Below, in pieces: positions 1-5,712 of a stretch of 6,269 nt of DNA. Under the pieces are notes generated by a model, which worked only from the letters and a program-made list of their open reading frames with translations, did no database searches and had not been told where the DNA came from. Source of the DNA: JAPLFM01 sp964650885 (GTDB lineage: Bacteria > Bacteroidota > Ignavibacteria > Kapaibacteriales > UBA2268); NCBI GenBank assembly GCA_964650885.1, contig CAZYXG010000076.1, forward strand, positions 1 through 6,269. The letters run 5' to 3'. The position numbers and the translations under genes were made by a program. The number at the start of each line of letters is the position of its first letter. Position 1 is the first letter of the stretch.

Positions 1-148
1 GCTTTTTATCAATCACGTCAAAAACATAATAATATCCTGTATTAATATTTGGGAACATGGTGGAAATGTACATCTATCCTTATAATCATTCATAACAGCT
101 TCGTCAATAATACTTCTTATATCAACTTCTTTTTTAAAGTCTTCACAT
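1..148 (-). pseudogene. 5' part of a frame-disrupted gene of unknown function, cut by the window edge
   Basis: The minus strand has the best ribosome-binding site of the window (GGAGGGAG, 161-154), and an ATG follows at 148-146. That ATG is immediately followed by TGA. If the T at 145 is skipped, an open stretch reads MEDFKKEVDIRSIIDEAVMN and on to about position 75. This frame then stops (TGA at about 15-13), while the original ATG frame becomes open from 73 to the edge and reads MYISTMFPNINTGYYYVFD and onward. One extra base near 145 and one lost base near 75 would therefore compensate each other and give one continuous, protein-like sequence. I do not recognise the family. A GTG at 146-144 gives only nine codons. 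Decay, an assembly indel or chance are all possible; coding character is inferred from composition and from the strong ribosome-binding site. Confidence 0.35.
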
Positions 149-281
149 AGCTACTCCCTCCAATCTTAATATAACAATTAATAAATATACCCGCAAAATA
201 GATTTCTAATTTGGAATTGTGCATCTATTTTTTAAATCTTTAAGTTCTTAATTACAACTTAAAAAATATATTTGACATATC
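149..281. other. Gene-free AT-rich stretch with two hairpins
   Basis: No coding frame is supported here. Two inverted repeats are visible. AAAATAGAT (195-203) pairs perfectly with ATCTATTTT (223-231) across a 19-nt loop. TTTAAGTT (239-246) pairs with AACTTAAA (256-263) across a 9-nt loop. Both are A/T-rich and thermodynamically weak. They lie between the terminator of the kinase operon and the broken gene at the window start, where a leader or promoter for that gene would be expected. No convincing promoter motif was found. Confidence 0.3.
154..161 (-). promoter_or_regulatory. Strong Shine-Dalgarno sequence
   Basis: GGAGGGAG on the minus strand contains a full GGAGG core about 8 nt before the ATG at 148. 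It stands out because almost none of the other genes here has a recognisable Shine-Dalgarno sequence. It supports a real translation start, past or present, at 148-144 despite the immediate stop codon. Confidence 0.45.
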
Positions 282-316
282 AAAAAAAACTCCACTATTT
301 TTCAATAGCAGAGTTT
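282..316 (-). terminator. Intrinsic terminator of the phosphatase-kinase operon
   Basis: On the minus strand the six bases AAACTC (316-311) pair with GAGTTT (292-287), and CTATT (308-304) pairs with AATAG (299-295). One 2-nt internal mismatch separates the two helices. The loop is GAAA (303-300), which forms a stable tetraloop. The hairpin is followed directly by a run of T (complement of A282-A289). It lies 25 nt after the stop of the 45-residue ORF, so the transcript appears to include that ORF. No comparable T-run exists in the opposite direction. Confidence 0.75.
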
Positions 317-340
317 CATATTTTTGAATAGATTTAAGGA

Positions 341-478
341 TTATTTTTTCTTTCTTAATCTATTTGAATTTGTGTTTGAGTTTTTATTTTCAGAGTCTTT
401 ATTGAAAGTACCTTTAGGCACTCTACCCTGATCTTCGGCCATCATTTGTGCTTCTCTCATTTTTTGCTGCAATTTCAT
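341..478 (-). CDS. Small basic hypothetical protein (45 aa)
   Basis: Starting at ATG 478-476, this short ORF encodes 45 residues. The N-terminal half is Gln/Met-rich and probably helical (MKLQQKMREAQMMAEDQG). A Val-Pro-Lys-Gly turn follows, then an Asn/Ser/Lys-rich tail ending in RLRKKK. The composition suggests a soluble, basic, partly disordered protein, perhaps one that binds nucleic acid or another protein; I do not recognise it. It lies 77 nt after the histidine kinase and before the operon terminator, on the same strand, which favours real expression. The frame stays open upstream of the ATG for 14 more codons without a usual start codon. The stop (TGA) of a 10-codon ORF in another frame overlaps its ATG as ATGA, a possible coupling arrangement. 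Confidence 0.45.
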   Translation of the reverse strand: MKLQQKMREAQMMAEDQGRVPKGTFNKDSENKNSNTNSNRLRKKK

Positions 479-555
479 AACTGCTCTAAGCGAAGCAATA
501 AATTCATTCTTAAATAAAATTGCAAACTAAATTAAAAAGCATTTCTTTAAAACTA

Positions 556-2100
556 TTAGTAGCCACTCAAATCTACTTCGGCAACAGCTTCTGGATGGCT
601 ATTTATGGGAATTGAGAATGCAAAAGTAGATCCTTTACCTTGCGAAGAGCGAACCCACACTCTACCGCTGTGTGCTTCCACAAGTTTTTTCACTATCCAA
701 AGTCCTAATCCAGTTGAAGATTCGCCTTTAGTAGGTTTTGCACTCAATTGAGCCCCGCGTTGGAAAGCATTTTTCAAATCTTCTTCAGATAATCCTTGTC
801 CAGTGTCGTTTATTTCAAAAACAATTCTGTCAGTATCAGAATATAATTTGATTTTCACGAAGCCATCTTCATTAGTAAATTTAATGGCATTTGAAACAAG
901 ATTATCCAGCACTTCGTCTAGTTTTTGGGAATCAAAGTGAGCCATTGGAATGTCGGAATCAAAATCGATACTTAAATCAATGCTTTTATTTTTTGCTTTC
1001 AGCACATTTCGGTTATAAACATCTCTTGCAATTTCAGTAGGGTCGTTGCTTTCCAAATCAAGTCGCATTTTGCCACCTTCCAATGCTAGCACTCTCGACA
1101 CCTCATGCGATAGCGAAACAATCTTAGAAGTAGTAGTCAAAATGTCATTCATTATGTCTTGCTGCTCAGAAGCGGTCAAATCATAAGAGCGAAGCAATTC
1201 CACCAAGCTCTTAATTAGAGCCGCAGGATTCTTAATGTCGTGTATGATTATTGCAAATAGCTCATCTTTCTGAGTTTGCAAATTCTCTAGTTCTTCTTTA
1301 ATGCTAGAAAGTCTTTGCACACTTTCTTCCAATTCCAAATTAGTATCTTTAAGTTCTTCGGAGCGCATTTGTAGCACATCAATTTGCCCACGCAGCATTC
1401 CTAGTTCTTGTTTGAAATTCGAGTGTTCATCCATTATCAATTTGATTTCATCTTCTGTGAAATCAAAATCGTTAGATTGAGTTTTTGCTGGTTTTTTCTT
1501 AGGTTTAGTTGCTTTAGAAATAAACAAAACTATTCCAGAAATAAGCAAAGTACCAACAATACCATAAACAACAGAAATAAAATTTGGTCCAGAGCTTTTC
1601 TCTTCCAAATTCATAAGATCTTTTTCTTTTGCTTTGAATGCCTTATTTTGGATTAGCAAATCTTCTTTTGCAGCGAGATACTTATTGTAAACCTCCGCCA
1701 TTGAACTATTACACTCAATTTCTAATCTAAGAGATTCTGTTTCCCATTTTTTCAATCTATCGAATGCAACAAGAGTAACGAAGTATTTGCCTTCAGTAAG
1801 ATTTTCGTACTTAATAATAGTGTTGTTGTATGCAGTAACAAGAGTGTCTTCATAATTGCTGAATTTCACTTGAAATACAAATGGAGTTTTCTCAGTTTTG
1901 CCAGCGTCCAAACTGAAGTTAATTTCTATTGAGTCGCTAGACGACACAATTACTTTTGAGAATTCAGACTCTGGCAAACTTTTGCCATTAATCATTATTC
2001 TATCAAAAATTATTTTTCTATTGTTTGAATATGCTTCTTCATTGGCTAATGTAAGAAACAATACAAGAACGATTATATTAACTATCAATTTATTATTCAT
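556..2100 (-). CDS. Membrane sensor histidine kinase with Y_Y_Y-like periplasmic domain
   Basis: This 514-residue kinase would autophosphorylate on histidine and pass phosphate to an unidentified response regulator. In order it has a hydrophobic signal or anchor segment (about 4-20) and an extracytoplasmic beta-rich domain (about 28-130). The end of that domain (FQVKFSNYEDT, then the LTEGKYFVTLVAFD region) resembles the Y_Y_Y domain found at the end of hybrid two-component sensors. A helical stretch (about 132-168), one membrane helix (about 174-195) and a Lys-rich stop-transfer follow, then a long coiled coil (about 217-280). HisKA has the H-box HDIKNP with phospho-acceptor His287. HATPase_c shows the N-box around Asn404, the G1 motif DTGQG (432-436) and the G2 motif GLGL (464-467), so catalysis looks intact. 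It lacks the beta-propeller repeats that normally precede Y_Y_Y, and has no receiver domain or HTH. Its ATG overlaps the end of the phosphatase gene upstream by 8 nt, implying co-translation. Confidence 0.9.
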   Translation of the reverse strand: MNNKLIVNIIVLVLFLTLANEEAYSNNRKIIFDRIMINGKSLPESEFSKVIVSSSDSIEINFSLDAGKTEKTPFVFQVKFSNYEDTLVTAYNNTIIKYENLTEGKYFVTLVAFDRLKKWETESLRLEIECNSSMAEVYNKYLAAKEDLLIQNKAFKAKEKDLMNLEEKSSGPNFISVVYGIVGTLLISGIVLFISKATKPKKKPAKTQSNDFDFTEDEIKLIMDEHSNFKQELGMLRGQIDVLQMRSEELKDTNLELEESVQRLSSIKEELENLQTQKDELFAIIIHDIKNPAALIKSLVELLRSYDLTASEQQDIMNDILTTTSKIVSLSHEVSRVLALEGGKMRLDLESNDPTEIARDVYNRNVLKAKNKSIDLSIDFDSDIPMAHFDSQKLDEVLDNLVSNAIKFTNEDGFVKIKLYSDTDRIVFEINDTGQGLSEEDLKNAFQRGAQLSAKPTKGESSTGLGLWIVKKLVEAHSGRVWVRSSQGKGSTFAFSIPINSHPEAVAEVDLSGY

Positions 2101-2824
2101 TTATATACGCTTTTTCTCTTTTTGAAAATGCTTGATGCCTAATTCTTATAGACTTACTAGCAACTGCCTTTTTTAAAATCATCTCTATATCGAAAAACGA
2201 TTTGAAATTATAATGTGGAATCGTATTTTGTTGGCAATATCGAGCTAAATTCTTTTTTGCAAACACAATATCGCTATGCTCTGCAGCACAAAAATCCGAA
2301 TATCCATCGCCAATATATACAATTGCACTTTCTGGCAATGCCAAATTTAACAATTTATTTCGTTTGCACGAAGCACAAAAACAATTACAAGATTCACTTG
2401 CGGCTGTAAATTGAGGTTCAAAACCTCCATCAGCCCTTTTAATCAGCTTATTAGCAAAGTATGGTATATCGTCAAAACCATATTCTTTTAATATTGATTC
2501 AATATAAACGTCAAAACCATCGCTGATTATATAGACTTTGAAATCGTTGTATCGGCAGAAATTTATAAAATTTGAGAAATATGCATCAATTTGGAAATTT
2601 TTTGCATAATTTTCAATTTCTTCTAAACTTAAAGAAGTTGGCAAACTGTCACAAAGTATATTCCAATATTCTTTGATTGTTAATTTCCCTTCTTTAAGTT
2701 CCGAGTTGTATGGCTCAAACGCACCGAAATGACGGAAAAGTTCATCTCCGACATCGTCTAAAGTGATTGTTCCATCGAAATCTATAAATACAGTTATTTG
2801 ACTTATGTTTTTTGACACACCCAA
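2093..2824 (-). CDS. HAD-family phosphatase, MtnX/PHOSPHO1-like (HAD-IB)
   Basis: This predicted cytoplasmic phosphomonoesterase has 243 residues and all HAD motifs. Motif I is DFDGT (nucleophile Asp15, acid/base Asp17). Motif II is Ser101 in IISDG. A motif III lysine is probably Lys154 or Lys157. Motif IV is GDGYSD (172-177) with Asp173 and Asp177 for Mg2+. A cysteine loop (Cys146, 148, 150, 153) sits between motifs II and IV, as in MtnX and PHOSPHO1 relatives. The segment FAKKNLARYC (188-197) is also typical of that branch. Family members act on the methionine-salvage diketo intermediate, on phosphocholine/phosphoethanolamine or on phosphoserine. No methionine-salvage genes are adjacent, so the substrate is open. 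The start is TTG at 2824; the frame holds no ATG between it and the upstream stop, and GTG at 2818 is a second candidate. The stop overlaps the kinase ATG (ATGAATAA). Confidence 0.85.
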   Translation of the reverse strand: MGVSKNISQITVFIDFDGTITLDDVGDELFRHFGAFEPYNSELKEGKLTIKEYWNILCDSLPTSLSLEEIENYAKNFQIDAYFSNFINFCRYNDFKVYIISDGFDVYIESILKEYGFDDIPYFANKLIKRADGGFEPQFTAASESCNCFCASCKRNKLLNLALPESAIVYIGDGYSDFCAAEHSDIVFAKKNLARYCQQNTIPHYNFKSFFDIEMILKKAVASKSIRIRHQAFSKREKAYINE

Positions 2825-2897
2825 AATTAAAAAATTTTGATATATTGTAACATATTTCTTGTCGCATTTTTTGAATTAAAGCAAATAAAGTGAAATT
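2825..2897. promoter_or_regulatory. Divergent intergenic region between phosphatase and cdsA
   Basis: These 73 very AT-rich bases must hold the promoters for both divergently read units. No element stands out. On the minus strand TAATTTTG (2829-2822) fits the Bacteroidota -7 consensus TAnnTTTG, but it overlaps the proposed TTG start of the phosphatase. If it were used, the transcript would begin near the downstream GTG (2818) and be almost leaderless. On the plus strand only weak matches are present (TTG at 2845-2847 and a T-run ending in TTG at 2873). The exact promoter positions are therefore unresolved. Confidence 0.35.
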
Positions 2898-3746
2898 TTG
2901 AGCGAATTAGTAAAAAGATTATTGGTTGCATCAGTGGGAATTCCCTTGGGAATATTCCTAATGATGCAAGGCGGAATTTATCTGCTGGGTTTTGTTTTAG
3001 TGCTTACTTTCCTTGCCTTTGGCGAGCTTGAGAATATTTTCAGGGCAAAGGATATACATATTCAGAAGTATCAGCTCATTGTTTTTACATTTGTAATTGA
3101 GTTTTTGTTCTATGCTTTCCGAAACAACTCGAAATATTCATTTATCTTCTTTTCGTTGATTTGTTTGATTTATTTCATTTTTGCCTTTGTCAATTCTCTC
3201 TGGGACTTAAAAGGTTTCTCTGTACTTAATCTATCGGCAAGTTTATTTTCATTTCTCTATATATCGCTAGGATTTACTTCAATTATCTTCGTAAGAGAGA
3301 TTAGTGAAAGCAATGGCTTACCATTCAAATTTTCTCCTAACTTCTTGCTTTTGTTAATAATTGGGATTTGGGTTTGCGATTCAGCTGCCTATTTTGTGGG
3401 TAGAGCAATTGGCAAGCATAAATTATTCCCAAGGCATAGCCCCAAAAAATCAATAGAAGGAGCTGTAGCTGGTTTGTTATTTTCTTCAGCTACCATATTC
3501 ATAGGCATATTCTATTTTCAATTGGCTATCGGATTGCCAATTGCACACATTCTCTACTTCTGTTTTGTGGTTGGAGTGTTGGGGCAAGCAGGCGATTTAG
3601 CAGAATCTCAATTAAAACGCTGGGCGGAAATTAAAGATAGCTCAAACTTAATACCAGGTCATGGTGGTATTTTAGACAGATTCGACAGCATATTGCTTGT
3701 GTTTCCAGCAATATCAGTGTATTTTATTTTGCTTAGCTTTTTGTAA
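2898..3746 (+). CDS. cdsA: Phosphatidate cytidylyltransferase (CDP-diacylglycerol synthase)
   Basis: CdsA converts phosphatidate and CTP to CDP-diacylglycerol and pyrophosphate, the branch point for phosphatidylethanolamine, phosphatidylglycerol and cardiolipin synthesis at the inner membrane. The 282-residue length is usual for the family. About seven to eight hydrophobic helices are visible, starting near residues 8-45. The C-terminal signature at 237-263 fits the CTP_transf_1 pattern: S-x-L-K-R, then K-D (246-247), then the GHGG segment and DRFD (260-263). CDSAAYFVGR (160-169) and the SPKKSIEG segment (181-188) are also family hallmarks, so the enzyme looks intact. The start is TTG at 2898: an in-frame TAA lies at 2886-2888, and the resulting N-terminus MSELVKRLLVASVGIP matches the expected CdsA beginning. 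The GNAT gene starts 13 nt after its stop. Confidence 0.93.
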   Translation: MSELVKRLLVASVGIPLGIFLMMQGGIYLLGFVLVLTFLAFGELENIFRAKDIHIQKYQLIVFTFVIEFLFYAFRNNSKYSFIFFSLICLIYFIFAFVNSLWDLKGFSVLNLSASLFSFLYISLGFTSIIFVREISESNGLPFKFSPNFLLLLIIGIWVCDSAAYFVGRAIGKHKLFPRHSPKKSIEGAVAGLLFSSATIFIGIFYFQLAIGLPIAHILYFCFVVGVLGQAGDLAESQLKRWAEIKDSSNLIPGHGGILDRFDSILLVFPAISVYFILLSFL

Positions 3747-3759
3747 CCATATAAAGATT

Positions 3760-4272
3760 ATGATTCTGCCTGATATATTGGAAAATGAGTTAGTTGTTTT
3801 GAAAGTATTGCAAGAAACTGATTTCGATGAACTTTATGCGATTGCTTCCAATCCATTAATTTGGGAGCAACATCCAGCTAAGAATAGATATGAGAAAGAT
3901 GTTTTTGAATTGTTCTTCCGCGAAGCAATTAAAAGCGACTTATCATTTAAAGTTATTGACAAATCAAACAATCAGATTATTGGTTCGACTCGATATTATA
4001 ACTATAATCAAAACAATTCATCAGTAGCGATTGGCTATACTTTTTTAGATAGGAAATATTGGGGTGGAAAGTTTAATAAGTCAATGAAGGATTTACTAAT
4101 TAATTATGCTTTTCAATTTGTTGAAAATGTCTATTTCCATGTTGGTGCAAATAATATTCGTTCTCAAATGGCTCTAAGCAATATAGGTGCAAAGAAATTA
4201 GGAATAATCTCTCAAGAAAATAATGGAATTAACGTAATTAGCCTCGAATATTTAATTAAAAGAAAAAATTAA
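3760..4272 (+). CDS. GNAT-family N-acetyltransferase, RimJ/RimL type
   Basis: This predicted acetyl-CoA-dependent acetyltransferase has 170 residues and acts in the cytoplasm on an unknown amine, such as a protein N-terminus or a small molecule. Evidence is the Acetyltransf_3 layout. There is an N-terminal strand LVVLKVL, then the core beta strand IGYTFL (91-96), and the acetyl-CoA loop region RKYWGGKFNK (98-107). The C-terminal block VGANNIRSQMALSNIGA (128-144) carries the conserved Asn pair and the GA that closes the fold. I chose ATG 3760 because an upstream in-frame ATG (3697) lies inside cdsA and would add a tail unlike the family. It follows cdsA by 13 nt, so it is probably co-transcribed, although a functional link to lipid synthesis is not evident. 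Confidence 0.85.
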   Translation: MILPDILENELVVLKVLQETDFDELYAIASNPLIWEQHPAKNRYEKDVFELFFREAIKSDLSFKVIDKSNNQIIGSTRYYNYNQNNSSVAIGYTFLDRKYWGGKFNKSMKDLLINYAFQFVENVYFHVGANNIRSQMALSNIGAKKLGIISQENNGINVISLEYLIKRKN

Positions 4273-4295
4273 CTACATACAAACACACCAAAAGT

Positions 4296-4307
4296 AACCG
4301 GTTCGGT
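4296..4307 (+). promoter_or_regulatory. GC-rich palindrome upstream of the AraC gene
   Basis: AACCGGTT (4296-4303) is a perfect 8-bp palindrome. It overlaps a second inverted repeat, ACCG-GTT-CGGT (4297-4307). It sits 18 nt before the regulator's ATG in very AT-rich surroundings, which makes it stand out as a possible operator or protein-binding site. No second copy was noticed before the SnoaL-like gene. A chance occurrence is quite possible. Confidence 0.2.
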
Positions 4308-4325
4308 AATAAAATTAAAGATGAA

Positions 4326-5202
4326 ATGGCAATTCAATCAACGAAGAATGAAATCATTAAGTTAGACTTCAAACAAGAAACTCAACTTCATATTGAAATT
4401 GTAAAGTTAGAGAACATAATTAAAGACAATAAAGATTTAATCATACTTCCTCACCGAACAAATTTTTCACATTTTTCTTTTCGAAAATTGCAACACTACA
4501 CATTTCTTAGATTTTGAGCAAATACAGATAAAACCATACACTTTGCTTTTTATAGGTAAAGATAGAGTTCATCAGTTCAATAAACTACTTAATTATAAGG
4601 GTCAGATTATTGTTTTTACTGATGAATTATTTATCGAAGCAAAACTACTAAGAAAATCTATTTTGTTTAACGACTTGAACAACATACCTACAATTAACCT
4701 AACTAAAGATGAATTTCAGATATTTGATTTAATCTGTAATCAAATTAAAAATGAAATAAACATAAATTTTGATTCTCTCCAACATAACATAATTAAGAAT
4801 CATTTACACAACTTTTTACTTTTGGCAGAAAGAGAGAAAAGAAAACAAGGTTTTATTGAATTTAAGAAAACTGCTGATTTTGATTATGTAATACTCTTCA
4901 GAGAATTATTAGAAGCTAATTATACTAAATTAAAAACTGTAAAAGAATACGCTTCGTTGTTATTTATTTCAGAAAAAAGACTAGGTCAAGCAACAACTAA
5001 AGTACTTGGCAAATCTCCAAAAGTAATCATTAATGAGAGAATTGTTTTAGAATCAAAAAGATTACTGGCAAATACTAAGGAAAGCGTAAAAGAAATCGGC
5101 TATTCTCTTGGCTTTGAAGAACCTACTAACTTTATTAAGTTTTTCAAAAATATAACTGGCTTAACACCTTTAGAATTTAGAATTCTTTTTTACTTAGATT
5201 AA
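4326..5202 (+). pseudogene. AraC-family transcriptional regulator split by a frameshift
   Basis: Two frames join into one near full-length AraC-type activator of about 292 residues. The first frame begins at ATG 4326 and is family-like through PHRTNF (ending at 4466). It then turns into nonsense and stops at 4517. From CAC at 4468 the second frame reads HIFLFENCNTTHFLDFEQI and then LLFIGKDRVHQF, the expected continuation of the cupin-like AraC_binding domain. T4467 appears to be the remnant of a Tyr codon, so a 2-nt deletion at this T-rich site explains the break. The C-terminal part has two helix-turn-helix units, ending with the AraC signature (KEIGYSLGFEEPTNFIKFF, then GLTPLEFR). The 95-nt gap to the SnoaL-like gene suggests it controlled that gene. 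A sequencing or assembly indel would equally explain the break. Confidence 0.8.
4543..5202 (+). CDS. Intact 3' ORF of the split AraC regulator (partial cupin plus HTH_18)
   Basis: If the frameshift upstream is real, this 219-residue ORF is the part that can still be read, from a TTG at 4543. That TTG lies inside the cupin domain and is not preceded by a ribosome-binding site, so initiation there would be fortuitous. It keeps the second half of the effector-binding domain (about 1-100) and the full DNA-binding domain. The first HTH lies around TVKEYASLLFISEKRLGQA and the second around SVKEIGYSLGFEEPTNF. A protein of this kind could still bind DNA but would have lost most of its ligand pocket. 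It is best read as a fragment of the gene starting at 4326. Confidence 0.5.
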   Translation: MLFIGKDRVHQFNKLLNYKGQIIVFTDELFIEAKLLRKSILFNDLNNIPTINLTKDEFQIFDLICNQIKNEININFDSLQHNIIKNHLHNFLLLAEREKRKQGFIEFKKTADFDYVILFRELLEANYTKLKTVKEYASLLFISEKRLGQATTKVLGKSPKVIINERIVLESKRLLANTKESVKEIGYSLGFEEPTNFIKFFKNITGLTPLEFRILFYLD

Positions 5203-5253
5203 AAGTATCATTAAAAGTCTAATTCTTATCACTTTTTTACTTGCACTTCAAGC

Positions 5254-5261
5254 TATTTTTG
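5254..5261 (+). promoter_or_regulatory. Possible -7 promoter element before the SnoaL-like gene
   Basis: TATTTTTG fits the Bacteroidota sigma-A -7 consensus TAnnTTTG and would place transcription start near 5268, about 30 nt before the GTG at 5298. No good -33 TTTG lies at the usual 19-nt spacing; the nearest TTG (5241) is too close. The call rests on one half of the motif only. Confidence 0.25.
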
Positions 5262-5297
5262 AATAAAGTTTTTTAACAACTAATTCAAACAATAATT

Positions 5298-5708
5298 GTG
5301 AGCAACAAAAATGAATCCCTAATTGCTTTTTATAGAAAAGCATTAACTGTAAACACAGAAACAACCCCAACAGCAGTCTTGACAGAAGTATTAGTAGATG
5401 ATTTTATTTCGTCAGGTTCAGTTGAAAGCAAGGGGAAACCTGCCTTGATAGGACAAGTAGAACATTTTTGGAAATTAATTCCAGACTTGAAATGGGAACC
5501 GCAAGATATCGTTAACGAAGGCAACAAATATGTTGTTCGTAGTTTGGTAAGCGGTACTCCTAATGGAGATTTTATGGGTTTGCCAACAGATGGAACTAAA
5601 TTTTTCAAAATTATGTCTATTGATTTCCATACTCTTGAAGATGGGAAACTTAAAAGTGTGCATCATTTGGAAGATTGGTCTACAGCTATGAAACAATTAA
5701 AAGGATAA
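5298..5708 (+). CDS. SnoaL-like / ester cyclase family protein (NTF2 fold)
   Basis: This 136-residue soluble protein has the layout of the SnoaL-like family, small alpha+beta barrels that include polyketide cyclases, isomerases and many uncharacterised stress- or metabolite-linked proteins. Visible family marks are the N-terminal helix (about 5-18) and VDDFISSG (33-40). The segment PDLKWE (62-67) is followed by a strand with Arg81 and GTPNGDFMGLP (86-96). The C-terminal strands IDFHTLEDGKLKS (108-120) and HHLEDW (122-127) complete the set, with His122/His123 and Asp126 at pocket positions. It starts with GTG at 5298; an in-frame stop lies at 5274-5276 and no in-frame ATG is nearby. It lies after the AraC gene and just before the DoxX-like gene, which suggests a small inducible unit. 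The ligand is unknown. Confidence 0.8.
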   Translation: MSNKNESLIAFYRKALTVNTETTPTAVLTEVLVDDFISSGSVESKGKPALIGQVEHFWKLIPDLKWEPQDIVNEGNKYVVRSLVSGTPNGDFMGLPTDGTKFFKIMSIDFHTLEDGKLKSVHHLEDWSTAMKQLKG

Positions 5709-5712
5709 AACT

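Noticed and set aside
1408..1656. Plus-strand open frame of 82 codons opposite the kinase
   Set aside because: It lies antisense to the coiled-coil and membrane region of a clear histidine kinase. Its product is Phe/Cys/Asn-rich with no family features.
2366..2389. Four-cysteine cluster in the phosphatase as a separate zinc-finger domain
   Set aside because: A cysteine-rich loop at this place is known in MtnX/PHOSPHO1-type HAD enzymes, so it is part of the fold rather than a fusion.
1898..2409. Two plus-strand open frames (1898-2125 and 2215-2409)
   Set aside because: Both lie antisense to the kinase N-terminus and the HAD phosphatase, whose motifs fix the coding strand. Neither product looks like a known protein.
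3697..3759. Longer N-terminus for the GNAT gene
   Set aside because: It would start inside cdsA and add 21 residues unlike RimJ/RimL proteins. ATG 3760 gives a standard N-terminus.
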